NCBI GenBank assembly: GCA_943736015.1
Contig: OX031063.1
Location: forward strand, 7,545,001-7,609,000
Length of the DNA stretch: 64,000 nt
Reading direction: 5' to 3'
Source of the DNA: Tridacna crocea
Lineage: Eukaryota > Mollusca > Bivalvia > Cardiida > Cardiidae
Positions 12,469 through 23,723 of this stretch are shown piece after piece. The first letter of the stretch is position 1; every line of letters starts with the position of its first letter. The position numbers and the translations under genes are program-made. The notes beneath the pieces were generated by a model. The model worked only from the letters and a program-made list of their open reading frames with translations. It had not been told where the DNA came from and did no database searches.

Positions 12469-12970
12469 CTCTTTACCAGATAACAAAACATAATATTTCT
12501 CCAAATTGAAAGCTGTAGCAGAAGATAAGTTAAATGCAGCACATTTGTCAAATTTATCTTTTGAAGGGAATACAATATTGTGGGAAATGGGGAAAATGCT
12601 GGTTACCAGCATTTTTCCGATTTTCCACAATTTTTCAAAGGAACTTTTGCAAACGAATTTGTCCCCGTTGTCGTTAAGATTTGGAATGATTCTGCTTCCA
12701 ACACACAAAAAGGGAAATTCGGACATTTGCGTAAAGTGTCGTCTCGGATCAGCCTGTGCAGTCCGCACAGGCTTATCCGAGACGACACTTTACGTCTACA
12801 TTGGATTTAGTTCTTCAGTAGACTTGCACAAAACAGAAAATTACATGAAAATAGAAAGTATCCTTTCGGATCAGCCTGTGCAGACTACAAAGGCTGGTCC
12901 GAGTCGACGCTTTACGCAAATGTCCGAATGCCCTTTTTCGCGTATTGTAAGGCAGTTGGGAAAGGGTTAA
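12465..12970 (+). mobile_element. MITE A/D hybrid interrupted by family J
   Basis: Starts TTAACTCTTTACCAGATAAC, with a core around GCTGGTTACCAGC near 12600. It ends GTTGGGAAAGGGTTAA. A family J element fills 12702-12945. The right terminus is of the D type and the left of the A type. Confidence 0.7.
12702..12945. mobile_element. Hairpin MITE, family J, inserted in a MITE A copy
   Basis: The terminal inverted repeats share TCGGACATTTGCGTAAAG. Inside is a 30-bp-arm hairpin (12730-12759 with 12765-12794) built on GGATCAGCCTGTGC and its complement. A partial second copy of the same hairpin follows at 12860-12910. I recall closely similar GATTAGCCTGTGCAGTCC repeats in other bivalve genomes. Confidence 0.7.
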
Positions 12971-13249
12971 AGAAGAAAAGAGGGGAGGTAATAATTTACG
13001 CGTCAATCTATCTTATCCGACCATCGCCACAATGGACCTCATGCCGGTGTGTAAAAAAGGAGCGACAATTTATCTTTCACAATATTTATTCACAGGAGTC
13101 AAACGTGTGAATGCTTTTTAAGGTGACTTGACTCATTTACGCTCCAAAAAAGGCCTGGATTTAACGCAGGCGGCTTTTAAAATAACATCCTTATATTGGA
13201 CAACCCAAGTCATGGCTTAATACTTAATACATTTATACACAAGATCATT

Positions 13250-13320
13250 ACTGCTGCAAAAAAAGGAGACATTGGTCATTACGAGCAATTTCTCCATGTA
13301 CTATTTAAAGTTTTCAGAAT
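13250..13320. mobile_element. MITE fragment (GCTCG-type core)
   Basis: AAAGGAGACATTGGTCATTA then CGAGCAATTTCTCC is a decayed B/D core. No ends are recognisable. Confidence 0.45.
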
Positions 13321-13502
13321 TTGTTTGCTGTGTTTGCAAGCCATTTATTTATGCAGAAAAAAATGTCAAAGAAATTATTTTTTATTAGACGCCAGAGATT
13401 TTTGTGAATTGTCAAAATTCAGGGGAGTTGCACACGACCAAATAAAACGTGATCCTAACAACGATTTTGATCCGTCTTTCTAAGAATAAAAAATATTGAG
13501 GT

Positions 13503-13542
<40 letters not shown>
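13503..13542. repeat. GA microsatellite
   Basis: About 20 GA units. The MITE half-core GCATTTCTCCTTTTC follows within 20 bp. Confidence 0.85.
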
Positions 13543-13545
<3 letters not shown>

Positions 13546-13802
13546 GCTGTTTACCCGCATTTCTCCTTTTCACACTGCCTCAGACGCTTTCACTCTCAAT
13601 CATACAATTCTACCGTCTAAACGGCCCCAAGGAAAAAAGTCTTTTGAAAACATTGCGGGAATAGGAGAAAATTCTGGAAAAATACATTGTTTTCTACATC
13701 TAAAAAAAACATAAATTTTAGTATTTGAGTAATGTTTGATCTGTCGTCTGCAAATGCCTTGAATTAAGAAGAGTAAAATTTCGTCGTTTGGTAAACAGTT
13801 AG
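13541..13802 (-). mobile_element. MITE A fragments
   Basis: A core half (CCGCATTTCTCCTTTTCAC) is followed by a second copy with AAACATTGCGGGAATAGGAG, a collapsed right core arm and the end CGTCGTTTGGTAAACAGTTA. Confidence 0.6.
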
Positions 13803-13950
13803 AACTCAAAAATGTTGGGCAGAATGCTAACTAACCATTGTGGTAGTAAACAAGTGTGTCCATTACATTTCACCAATTCACCAAAACTCACCAATAAAGA
13901 TACAAATATTGCAATTTCACGGCTGTTTATGCCAAAATATCTGGCAAAGT

Positions 13951-14018
13951 TGCAGACACTGTAATCCAAGATCAGACTTCACGTTTTGTGCAGTCTGATC
14001 TTGCCTACAGTGTCTGCA
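13951..14018. repeat. GATCAGACTGCAC hairpin with extended arms
   Basis: TGCAGACACTGT and ACAGTGTCTGCA bracket an inner AAGATCAGACTTCAC/GTGCAGTCTGATCTT hairpin. This is the fullest version of the repeat in the window. Confidence 0.65.
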
Positions 14019-14483
14019 TGAGTAATTTTAATCCGTGTTCAGTTTTACAAGGGGTTAAGAATCGGTTTGGGCAGTGAGTGGGTAAAATTTAAATTCTTAC
14101 TCGTAGTTAAAGCATTGATGGATTTGATTGCATTCAAGGCGTACATAAATTACTGATGATTTGACAATAGCTATAAAAGTTTCGACAAAGATTGTGGCCA
14201 CTGAAATTTTAATCATAGCTTTGAGTAGCTATCTTATACAATACCTTGGGACTTTTATTCGCATTTAAGTAAGTATTTTGCTTTCGATTTCAAATCTGGG
14301 TTGACTTTTATGGCTCTCTAGAAATTGATTCAGGAAATTGCTGGTTTCGTTTTAAACTATCACAGAGTCTGTTTTTTGGTTTCAAAACTTTCGACTATTG
14401 ACTTCAATGACGTATTAATATGAAAATTCACGCAGAAATAGTTAGGGTTTTTTCTTCTTTTCTTTCAACCTAAATCAGTTTGT

Positions 14484-14745
14484 TTGTATTGGAGTTTAAG
14501 GCTGTTTTAACAGCTTAGGTCAATCCTATCACCGTGGTCAGTGCACCTATGCGAGTGTTCCCTGGCTTTCCTACACAAGTACTAACAGAACTTTCATTCT
14601 GACCCACTGACTCGTCTGATTTTTCTTACAAACATGCATCAGAGGTGAAAAGTGAAAAATCGCAGGAAAGAAAGTTTGCCTCGACCGGGTATCGAATCTG
14701 CAACCACCAACCTCACTCTTTCAGACTCAGTAAATGAAAATTTGA
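14484..14745 (-). mobile_element. tRNA-derived SINE, type G
   Basis: Shares GGTCAGTGCACCTATGCG, CATGCATCAGAGGTGA, GGAAAGAAAGTTTGCC and a B-box complement (GGGTATCGAATCTGCAACC) with the other type G copies. It keeps an uninterrupted GTTTTAACAG, the empty site for the MITE inserted in the 49-kb copy. Confidence 0.7.
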
Positions 14746-14848
14746 GAGTTCAATCATGTTTCAAGTGTTCTTTTGCTTTATCTTTCCAAGTAAATGGCGC
14801 TCTGAACTTAATTTTAATCGCAACATTTTATCATTGCATCATTACCAC

Positions 14849-15046
14849 TTAACCCATTACTACACAAACCCTAGAAAGAAGCCTTTAGAAAACATTGTGG
14901 GAAAAGAAGAAAATGCTGGTTTTCTAGTTACCACTCCGTTTTCTACATTTTCAAAGACAATTTCATTATCTGGGCTCAACTTTATTCGTTGTCTGCAATT
15001 GCTTTCTATGTGGACAAGTCTTAAATTTTGTTGCGAAGTCAAATAA
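14849..15046 (-). mobile_element. MITE A, right core arm decayed
   Basis: TTAACCCATTACTACACAAA start and AAACATTGTGGGAAAAGAAG left arm. The right arm is disrupted. The CGTTGTCTGCAATTGCTTTC arm is present. Right TTAA lost. Confidence 0.75.
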
Positions 15047-16129
15047 TGCATAACAAAAATCTTTTAATAACGTGTAATTTTGTCATGAGCAATTTTTCTT
15101 TATGCAAAATGATTCTGAAAAAGGTCTAGGCCTACTGCAAGACTTTAAAAGATCAGATTTAAGATCGTCTGCACGTGGTAAAGTGATAATGCTAATGCTT
15201 TGCCCGATTGAATTACAGAAAAAAAAGGGGGGGAAATCAGACATTTCTATCAAATTCTCGCTTTTCATTTTGTTTTTGATCAAATTTTCGCGAACTGACT
15301 ATACCGATACAGGGCTTCTCGAACGTCGACGCGATTCCTGGCAGCACTTTGATTACTTAAATCATGCAAGGGTTTTCGTCTGGAATTTCGCTCCGTTGTT
15401 TTTAACTACAGACTGTTTTGAACTTGGGCAAAATGGTAGCCTTTAACGTACGAAGTGACTAGTCTTTTTTATCTTTCAGTAGGGCGAATTGAACCTCTCT
15501 GTATATCTGTAATGCTCATACACAATAATGTACCAGAATTCGAAAAATCGTACGTAATTTGCTTCGAAATTCGAGCAAAATTCGCATTTGTAATTTTACG
15601 AGGTTCTCCTTTGTAGAGAGTACCACAGGTTACCGGGTGATATTTGCGCACCATAATAAGCGGGGCCCATTTAAAACAAAACAAAAAATCAAAGTGATAA
15701 TGGTGACAAAAAAGTATCCCAAATCAAAACAGAACTCAACACTTCAGTTATTGATGAAAGGTAACAATTGAAATACGGATTTCTGCAGTGGCAGTTAAAG
15801 TGCTCTCAACCATCAAAGGTACTTTATTTCCCTAAGAGCGCTACAGGCGAAAACAAGGAGTTTCTATGGGTCGCTTCTAAGATCTACCTTCAGTTTGAAG
15901 GTGTCTGCTCCGATGCTATTTTTGTTACTGGTCTTCGCATATCAGACTCCATAGAATACACAGCCTGATCTTGGACCTATACCATGCGCTTGTGCGGTGA
16001 CAGCTTTTTTTTTAATAAAAAAATGAATCCTCTTAAGTTTCAGTGGATAATACTCGCAGCTGTCAAAGTAGTCGACTTTATATTGTTAGCTCTTCTAGGG
16101 TGAAGGAGATAAACATTTGTCTACTTACT
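15047..16129. other. Unannotated intergenic DNA
   Basis: Two faint GATCAGACTG-type remnants (about 15150 and 15940). Nothing coding is supported. Confidence 0.4.
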
Positions 16130-16365
16130 TTAAAAGCCTTTACCAAACGACAAAAGTTTAGACTTGTCCAAACTGAAAACACTAAGTCTTTGCAGGTGAC
16201 AAAATAACACAAAAAATGAAATTTGTATCCAGCAGGGTAGAAAACATTGTGGGAAGAGGAGAAAATGCTGGGTACTGGTCACCATTTTCTCCTTTTCCCA
16301 TGATGTTTTCAAAAGCATTCTATATCAGGGTCGTAAAAATCAGGGGTCGTTTGGTAAAGGATTAA
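16130..16365 (+). mobile_element. MITE A, complete
   Basis: TTAA ends, CCTTTACCAAACGAC terminus, and a core hairpin with an enlarged loop (GGGTACTGGTCACC). Confidence 0.85.
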
Positions 16366-16417
16366 GAGCTAGATCTATAACAAAGTGTCAAGTGTTGCTG
16401 CCTTTCTTTGTCAATCT

Positions 16418-16630
16418 TTAACTCATTACCAAAAGACAAAATTTTAGGTTTGTCCAAATCAAAAGCATTTGCAGATGACAAAAGTGACTCAAAATTTCAA
16501 ATTTGTTTTGTGAAGGGTAGAAAACATTTTGGGAAAAGGAGAAAATGCTGGTTCTCCTTTTCCGACAATGTTTTCTAAAGGCTTCTTTCTCAGGGTCGTC
16601 AAAAGTGGTGATTGGGTAGTAATGGGTCAA
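16418..16630 (+). mobile_element. MITE A, core centre deleted
   Basis: Left TTAA, right TCAA. The core passes directly from GCTGGTT to CTCCTTTTCC, so about 14 bp of the right arm is missing. Confidence 0.85.
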
Positions 16631-16769
16631 AATGCAAGTCCGCTTTGAAATCATCAGCTGTAATTATCAGGTCATTTCCTGCCAGTATAGATCAAGATCA
16701 GACGGCAAAGAAAAATGATAGATCTAGTATTCCTATCATAAAGATACTTGAACCCAATCAGGTTTAAAT

Positions 16770-16975
16770 ATATTTATTTTTCATCAATTGAGAAACAAGT
16801 TCTTACAACCTGTACTACTCTCTCTTGATTCTGCTTCCTGGGAGAACAACTGTACTCACGCCAAATGTGTTGGCCAACGAAAAATCCCAAAGTTGATACC
16901 ACCTCACAGATACAGAACTCTGGACCTTTTGGTTACAAGGCTGACCCCCTACCCCACAACCATGGACACCAATCA
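16770..16975 (-). mobile_element. tRNA-derived SINE, type K
   Basis: Near-identical to 31520-31730: TCAATTGAGAAACAAGTTCT, CTGCTTCCTGGGA, GCCAAATGTGT and the end CCATGGACACC. The plus strand shows a decayed tRNA-like head in reverse. Confidence 0.6.
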
Positions 16976-17007
16976 GTATCAATTATAAACTTAACCTGTT
17001 TCAAGCA

Positions 17008-17238
17008 TTAACCCTTTACCTGATATGTCAATTTTTGGCTCTTTCATTTCAGCAGCAAATAAAGATATGAAGTCAAAAATATGGATAGATAAGTATACAA
17101 ATATCTGACTGAGTGGAAAACATTGTGGGAAAAAGGAGAAATTGCTCGTTAGGAGCAATTTCTCCTTTTCCCACAATGTTTTCAAAAACTGTCTGTTGTT
17201 GATGTGTCAAAATGAGTATCTGTGGAGTAAAGGGTTAA
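17008..17238 (-). mobile_element. MITE B, complete
   Basis: TTAA ends. The left arm has TTTCAGCAGCAAATAAAGATATG; the core is AAATTGCTCGTTAGGAGCAA; the right end is TGAGTATCTGTGGAGTAAAG. The opposite orientation of the 22-kb copy. Confidence 0.9.
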
Positions 17239-17595
17239 TTAAACAACCAACTCAAATGCTGATATGGTTTCATCTTGCAAGCTTGACAAAAGATGATGGA
17301 ATTGATCAGACCAAAGATGAAACTGCATGTTTGGTGAAGCCCGATCTATGCTGTTCACAAACTCCCCCCATATTTTTGCCAATATACTGCACTGTAAGGC
17401 TCAATTTATAATGGGTCTTTTGCTGTCTTCTGCTAGACCAAGGGTTCAAACATTGTGATCAAAGGAGAAATTGTTTAAAAAAAAGTTCCTTCGCTGTGAT
17501 GATTTCACATTTATATTTGCATGAAACCATAGTTCATGTACATGTATATGAATTTATATTTCAGATATACACACATGCTTTGTAATTCATCTCTA

Positions 17596-17815
17596 GGATC
17601 ATGTGTGACTCAGTGGTGAAGTGTTGGACTCATAACTGGGAGGACCTGGGCTTGAGCCTCATCCCAATCATTGAGTTCTGTGTTGGTGTGCCTGTGGGAG
17701 TGAAGGCAATTCAGATCCCTAGCCTAGTAGATCTAGTTGTAAGCTAGAAGTGAGCTGTAGTCCTGATATGGCCAAAAAAATGATGAAAGTGGCACAAAAT
17801 ATAAAACACCATTCC
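17596..17815 (+). mobile_element. tRNA-like SINE
   Basis: TGACTCAGTGGTGAAGTGTTG resembles an A box, and GGGCTTGAGCCTCATCCC is a decayed B box. A body of about 130 nt ends in an AAAATATAAAACACC tail. Single copy in this window. Confidence 0.5.
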
Positions 17816-18056
17816 TTCAGTCTGTGATAAGTCCTCTGCTGCGTGTTTTTTCAAGGAGTCAGTCATGAGTTTAAGTTTACAAGCAAGTCATATCTTACTT
17901 TACAAACAAACTTTAATGTTACTGGCCAAGGTTACTTGTCGCCCTTGATAAAATCTAAATCCCATCTTTAATCTTTTAATTAGACATAAACTTATTTTGT
18001 CACCAGAATACATTTATTGTGACAAGTAGGAACACATTTATGTAACAACAAACACA

Positions 18057-18285
18057 TTAACTCTTTTACCAAACGACAAAATTTTTAGACTGTCCAAATT
18101 GAAAGCATATGCAGATGACAAAATAAACATAACTCAAAAATCAAAATTTGTTTCCAGGGGAGTAGAAAACATTATGGGATAAGAAGAAAATGCTGGTTAC
18201 CAGCATTTTCTCTCATTCCCACAATGTTTTCAAAAGTCTTCTATCTCAGGGTTGTAAAAACCAGGGATTGTTTGGTATAGGTTAA
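18057..18285 (+). mobile_element. MITE A, complete
   Basis: TTAA both ends; core around GCTGGTTACCAGC with small mismatches (ATTATGGGATAAGAAG on the left arm). Confidence 0.9.
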
Positions 18286-18518
18286 ACCTTTATTAAACTC
18301 TCCCGTGTTTGAACTACCTTTGGGGACAGTGCTTTTGAAAACATGTAGGGAAAAGTAAAAAAAAATGCTGGTTATCAGCAATTTTTACTTTTCCCACCAT
18401 GTTTTTTACCCTCCTGAGATAAAGTTCTACTTTTTCTGAGACATCATTCTAGCCCAATTAATTTGTTGTCTTTGATTTGGATGAGTGTAAAAAGTTGTAC
18501 ATGTATAATACAGAGTTA
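18282..18518 (-). mobile_element. MITE A, diverged, sharing a TTAA with the previous copy
   Basis: The core has matched changes in both arms (GGGAAAAGTAAAAA and TTTTTACTTTTCCC). TTAA closes at the right. The left terminus is eroded. Confidence 0.75.
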
Positions 18519-19844
18519 ACTCAGGTGTGATAAATGGAGTTTTATCTTGTAAAGAATTAACTAAATTATGCATAATAATCGCTAGAGTCAACTTTCCCTT
18601 TCTATGATTTTGCTATCTATGCAATTTTTAGAAAGTGTTTGTTCCTGTCAACAATCAAAATTTATTTCATTGAGTGAACACCATCGTAATATTTTCACGA
18701 GTGGCACAGCAATAAACCACGATAGAAAGAAGATTATTTTGATTCTAACATGAGCAACAAGTTCAAACTTAAAGTGAAAACTCGGATGCAGATTATATTC
18801 CATTGAATAACTTACCAACTTCATACAGAATGACGTCACTTTACATAAAATGACATAGATTTTACCATGCTTTCACTGCACTGTGTCTATAGAACCGAAA
18901 TCTCGTCTCATGTTAGAATTGTATTTTTCCCGCAATTGCTCCGCTTTCTGCATTTTATGTTTCACCAAAGTACAAAACATTCAAAATTTATTCTCACTCT
19001 GAATTTCTGATTAAAACTTCTTTTACCTTTGGGTTTAAATCAAATAAGATGATTTATATGTAGTCACACTATAATTTATTCAACGAGAAAATGTCCCAAT
19101 TTGGTCTGAGCAGATTGTGGAGCTGCCTAACCAAAATGTAATCAAAATTTGGTTCAGGCAGAATTCCAGTTTGGTCTAGGCAGATTCCAGATCTGCCTAG
19201 ATTCCAGTTTGGACTACAACATATACATCCAATGTTGTTGAATACCACATTTACACATTTAACATGAATCGAATATCAAAATAGGGTAGACCAAATTCTT
19301 GTTTCTGGGTTACCATCAAGTGTACGCTTATTTCAAATAAATGAATCATCAAAGTACAAGGATTACTTGTTACATATTTGTTTTCTCATGGTATTTGACA
19401 TTATTTCTGCTTCTATGATTATCATACAACAATTCAGAACTCAAGTATTTATTCAGCAGAACTTCTGTTACATAATTTAACATTAGTGTGACCCAATATT
19501 GGGTCAACAAGATAATCTCTGTCCTTAAACAAGCTTCCATCGATTCATTTTATTTACTTTAGAACTCTCATTTATCCCATTAAGTACTAAGGACCACAAT
19601 TCTTTGATTGTTGATTACTCTTTAGGAAAATGAGCCAAAGCTTAGTACTGCTAGAACGCAGAAAATATGGTATTTGTCCTAGTAAAAGCTTCATGGAGTA
19701 TAGATCGAGAGCTTTCATTTTGCATCCGATTTGCAAAGCAAAAAGTTTGTTCAATTTGTATTTCTTTGTGCTTTGGTGACTGTAGGGAAGAAATATTTAT
19801 CAAGTTAGGGGAAATATTCATCAAATTTCTCAAATATAGTCACT
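18519..19844. other. AT-rich intergenic DNA
   Basis: No MITE core; only the short TTTGGTCT repeats at 19.1 kb. Confidence 0.4.
19098..19215. repeat. Short local repeats of TTTGGTCTRRGCAGATT
   Basis: TTTGGTCTGAGCAGATT, TTTGGTTCAGGCAGAATT and TTTGGTCTAGGCAGATT occur in the same direction. AGCTGCCTAACCAAA and ATCTGCCTAGA occur in the other. Together they make overlapping small hairpins. Origin unknown. Confidence 0.5.
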
Positions 19845-20073
19845 TTAACCCATTACCACACAATCCCGACTTTTAACACCTCTGTGAAAGACACCTATTG
19901 TAAACATTGTGGAAAAAGGAGAAAATGCTGGTAACCAGCATTTTCTCCTTTTCCCACTATGTTTTCTTCCCTTCCTAAAACAAATTTCAATTCTTTAGTC
20001 ACATTTATTTTGTCGTCTGCAAATGCTTTCAGTTTGGACAAGTCTAAAATTTTGTCGTTCGGTAAAGAGTTAA
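19845..20073 (-). mobile_element. MITE A, complete
   Basis: TTAACCCATTACCACACAAT start, core around GCTGGTAACCAGC, end CGTTCGGTAAAGAGTTAA. The PIF/Harbinger-like element begins at its right edge. Confidence 0.92.
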
Positions 20074-20718
20074 GGTCCGTTTATACAGAGCACGAACGCG
20101 AACGCGAAAGCGAACGCGGTTTTTCGTCCTGGAATAGTTTAGTCATTTCTAGAGGAACCGTTCAAATAGAGTGTGAACGCGAACGTGAACAAATATTTGT
20201 TCGCACAAACGATCGTCTTGATTGCCCCCAAAACGAATTTTTTTAGAAGGTCGCGCGGCTTTTTTGCTATCAGCCAATCAGCAGGTACTTCCCTTGCATC
20301 ATTTCCACAAATAGAAACTTGTACGCCTGACCGTTCCAAGAATAAGCTAGGCACTAGCATCAGTCTACTTTGCTTGTGAAGTTTGGAGAAGAATGGATAA
20401 GACAATGGACAAGACAGAAACCATGATTCTTGAAATTGAAAAGTTCATACACTGACACACGCCTCTTTCTCTTCCTCCGTTGTTTTGCATACAAATACAG
20501 TACTATGATCTCCTCCATGTCTGACTACTGCGCTATGATTCCAAATGACCAAATTTTATCTCTCACAGCAAGAAAAAGACGAGCCGCCTCGAAAGCCGTC
20601 GACAGTTTTCCGTGTTCGGGTTCCTGCTCTATTTGAATGACAAAACTGCTCAAAAGTCGCGTTCGCATTTGTGTTCACGTTGGACGCATTTGCGTTCGCG
20701 CTCTGTATAAACGGACCT
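20073..20718 (-). mobile_element. PIF/Harbinger-like non-autonomous element
   Basis: A 646-bp unit with inverted ends AGGTCCGTTTATACAGAGC, flanked by TTA on both sides. A 3-bp TTA/TWA duplication is typical of PIF/Harbinger. The interior has a short minus-strand reading frame starting at 20518, MEEIIVLYLYAKQRRKRKRR, which resembles the acidic/basic N-terminus of animal Harbinger transposases; this resemblance is from memory. The catalytic part is absent. GAACGC-rich sub-terminal repeats occur at both ends. It sits at the end of a MITE whose closing TTAA it appears to use. Confidence 0.65.
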
Positions 20719-20869
20719 TTAATCAACTAATATGCATTGGGTTATAATGATATTAGGATCTTTCAGGGAAGGGGGGGGGGGGGGGCTACTATTAGGAAGG
20801 GTGCTTTTATAAGAAAAAATACAGTAGATTAGCTAATGAGCTGTTCCCATTTCATGATAGAAATATTGT

Positions 20870-21098
20870 TTAACCCGTTACCACACAATCCCTACTTTTG
20901 ACGCCCCTAAGAAAGAACCCTTAAGAAAACATTGTGGGAAAAGGAGATAATGCTGGTTACCAGCATTTTCTCCTTTTCCCACAATGTTTTCTACCCTTCA
21001 CAAAACAAATTTCAAATTTTCAGTCAATTTTATTTTGTCGTCTGCAAATGCTTTCAATTTGGACCAGTCTAAAATATTGTTGTGTGGTAATGGGTTAA
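20870..21098 (-). mobile_element. MITE A, complete
   Basis: TTAA ends with a nearly perfect core hairpin. It shares its right TTAA with a half copy. Confidence 0.93.
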
Positions 21099-21245
21099 CT
21101 CTCAACCACACAATAAAAATGTAGACTGGTCCAAACCAAAAAGCATTTGGAGATGCCAATTTAAATGTTACTCAAATGAGAAGAGAAAAAGCATGGTGGG
21201 AAAAGGAGAAAATGAGGTTGCATTGAGGTTTTATGATGACATTAA
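21095..21245 (+). mobile_element. MITE A, left half only
   Basis: TTAACTCTCAACCACACAAT and the GTAGACTGGTCCAAACC arm run into the left core arm, then sequence is lost up to the next TTAA. Confidence 0.8.
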
Positions 21246-21470
21246 CTCTTTACCACACAAGAAAATTTTAGACTGGTCCAAATTCAAAGCATTTGCAGAT
21301 GACAAAGTAAAGGTGACTAAAAAATAGAAATTTGTTCTGGGAAGGGTAGAAAACACTGTGGGAAAAGGAGAAAATGCTGGTTACCAGCATTTTTTCCTTT
21401 TCCAATAGTGTTTTCAAAAGGCTTCTTTCTCAGGGGTGTCAAAAGTAGGGATTGTGTGGTAATGGGTTAA
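21242..21470 (+). mobile_element. MITE A, complete
   Basis: Full-length with AAAACACTGTGGGAAAAGG; the right core arm has two extra changes (TTTTTCC, CCAATAGTG). Third in a chain of copies that share TTAA sites. Confidence 0.93.
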
Positions 21471-21765
21471 ATGGTACAAAATTTTATAAAACTGTTTTGT
21501 TTTTGTGTGTAATATTTCTTTATCTTGTTTAGATCATCTTGTAATGAAAAGTATAATGATTGCTCCTTTACAAAGCTATGCTACAAGTGTGCACTGGTTT
21601 ATGCATACAGCTTGGGGATTTCAATTTACTGAAATCTTTAGATAAAAAAATAGCATACTTTCATTTTTATTCTCATATCAAGGTAATCTGCTCTATCCAG
21701 TAAGTGATTTTAATTCCTTGTTCTTAAAAATACAACAGATGGTATGCAACCCTTTTCCCATTTAA

Positions 21766-21994
21766 TTAACTCTTAACACAATCCTGACTTTTAACACCCC
21801 AATGAAAGAAGCCTTTGGAAAACATTGCGGGAAAAGAACAAAATGCTGGTTTACCAGCATTTTCTCCTTTTCCCACAATGTTTTCCTACCTTGCTAAAAC
21901 AAACTTCAATTCTTTAGTAAAATTCATTTTGTTGTTTGCAAAATGCTTTTAATTTGGACTAGTCTAAAATTTTGTTGTTTGGTAAAGATTTTAA
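21766..21994 (-). mobile_element. MITE A, complete
   Basis: TTAA ends; the left terminus is shortened (CTCTTAACACAATCC). The core is good apart from GGGAAAAGAACAAAATG. Confidence 0.88.
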
Positions 21995-22068
21995 ATACCA
22001 GTTTTGACACCAGAAGTATTTCTGAATAAAAATGAAAATATATGAGCTATACCCTGCCAAAAGGGGGC

Positions 22069-22295
22069 TTAACCCTTTACTCCATAGATACTCATTTTGA
22101 CTTATCAACAACTGACAGTTTTTGAAAACATTGTAGGAAAAGGAGAAATTGCTCGTAACGAGCAATTTCTCCTTTTCCCACAATGTTTTCCACTCAATCA
22201 GATATTTGTATCCTCATTTGTCCATATTTTTGACATATCTTTATTTGCTGCTGAAATGGAAGAGCCTCAAATTGGCATATGAGGTAAAGGGTTAA
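22069..22295 (+). mobile_element. MITE B, complete reference copy
   Basis: Left end TTAACCCTTTACTCCATAG with TACTCATTTTGAC; core GAAATTGCTCGTAACGAGC; right arm with CCATATTTTTGACATATC; end TGAGGTAAAGGGTTAA. Confidence 0.9.
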
Positions 22296-22429
22296 CACAC
22301 ATACTCTTTGATTCATGGTATCAAGCAAGCAATAAAATACCTAGGATTCATGATAGGCCTTTTTTTTTTATATCATGAGGTAGAGGAGTCTTTTTACATA
22401 CAGAAATTTGAACTATACCGAAAAGTTAA

Positions 22430-22483
22430 AAAGGCATCTTTCTAGGGGTTGTTAAAAATCGGGCTTGTGTGGTAAAGAGTTAT
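22430..22483 (+). mobile_element. MITE A right-end remnant
   Basis: CATCTTTCTAGGGGTTGTTA then CGGGCTTGTGTGGTAAAGAG. Confidence 0.6.
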
Positions 22484-22555
22484 GGTGTAATGCATTGTGG
22501 CAAAAAGAGACATTACAATTAGGAGCTACAACTCCATTTGTTCAACTGCTCAATA

Positions 22556-22909
22556 CACGGCGGGGAATCACGTGACACAACAACAACAACAATGACCGTT
22601 ATTTGAAAAAATTCCCTTGATGTGTTAGATTTTTTAAAAAACACCTGATAAAAAAGTTATTGACGAGCAAACAAATTATCCAGGGTAAAAAAATTGTTTG
22701 CTCGTCAATAACTTTTTTATCAGGTGTTGTTTAAAAAATCTAACACATCAAGCAAATCTCCGGAGTCCTTCCACCTTCTCTGCTTCAAACCAAATTCCAA
22801 TCGGTCATGTATTAACGGAGTTATTGAAGATTTTCTTACCTGAAGTCGGGGAATTTTTTCAAATAACTGTCATTGTTGTTGTTATTGTGTCACGTGATTC
22901 CCCGCCGTG
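22556..22909. mobile_element. Nested fold-back MITE with 60-bp terminal inverted repeats
   Basis: Outer inverted arms of about 60 bp (22556-22616 and 22850-22909) start CACGGCGGGGAATCACGTGA. They enclose a second, separate pair of near-perfect arms of about 58 bp (22617-22675 and 22693-22750). AATA flanks both ends, a possible 4-bp target duplication. An ACA/TTG triplet run lies inside the outer arms. The superfamily is not identified. Confidence 0.75.
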
Positions 22910-23214
22910 AATATGGCATACTACAAGACCATTGATACATTTGCAGGGTGGAGTTTACATCAAATAGCTGTTTTTGCACTTAGATACTTTATGTTGAGTC
23001 CATTAGATAAACCCTAAAATGGGGTAATTGGTTACTACAAATTTCATAAAAGAGAAAAAAATAATCCAATATTTGCATAAAGGCTCACTGATTGGTCGCC
23101 TAATCTCTACCTCAAACCCAGGTGTCAAAAAGTGCCCCATTTCAAAAACATGTAACAATGGCGAACAGTGGTATCAATTTATGGGAAAAGGAAATATTTT
23201 TACTAATCCTTCAC

Positions 23215-23321
23215 CAATTAGATCAATAGAAAGAAGGCTTTTGAAAACATTGTGGGAAAAAGGAGAAAATGCTGGTAACTAGCATTTTCTCCTTTTCCCC
23301 GCAATATTTTCTGTCCTTTAA
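23215..23321 (-). mobile_element. MITE A, core and one flank
   Basis: Core around GCTGGTAACTAGC with GAAAGAAGGCTTTTGAAAAC on the left; cut on the right by the next copy at TTAA. Confidence 0.8.
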
Positions 23322-23546
23322 CCCATTACCACACAATCCCTACTTTTGACGCCCCTGAGAAAGAAGCCTTTTGAAAACACTGTAGGAAAAGGAGAAAATG
23401 CTGGTAACCAGCATTTTCTCCTTTTCCTACAGTGTTTTCTACCCGTCACAAAACAAATTTCCAATTTTCAGTCACTTTTATTTTGTCGTCTGCAAATGCT
23501 TTCAATTTGGACCAGTCTGAAATATTGTCGTTTGGTAATGGGTTAA
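23318..23546 (-). mobile_element. MITE A, complete, perfect 33-bp core arms
   Basis: Arms 23373-23405 and 23407-23439 are perfect complements around one A. Both carry the private variant CACTGTAGG/CCTACAGTG. TTAA both ends. A worn copy end follows to about 23640. Confidence 0.95.
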
Positions 23547-23723
23547 TAGATAAATCCATCCTTTTATCTAATTTAACTTGTTTTCTGCAATTTTTTGCAA
23601 TTTGAGCAAGCCTAAGATTTTGTTGTCTGTTAAAGGGTGAAATCATTTTGTATATGTATTTAACACTTTGCCTTGAAAAGTATATATTTTCTATAGGTGT
23701 AAAAAATTATGTAGATTTTTATA

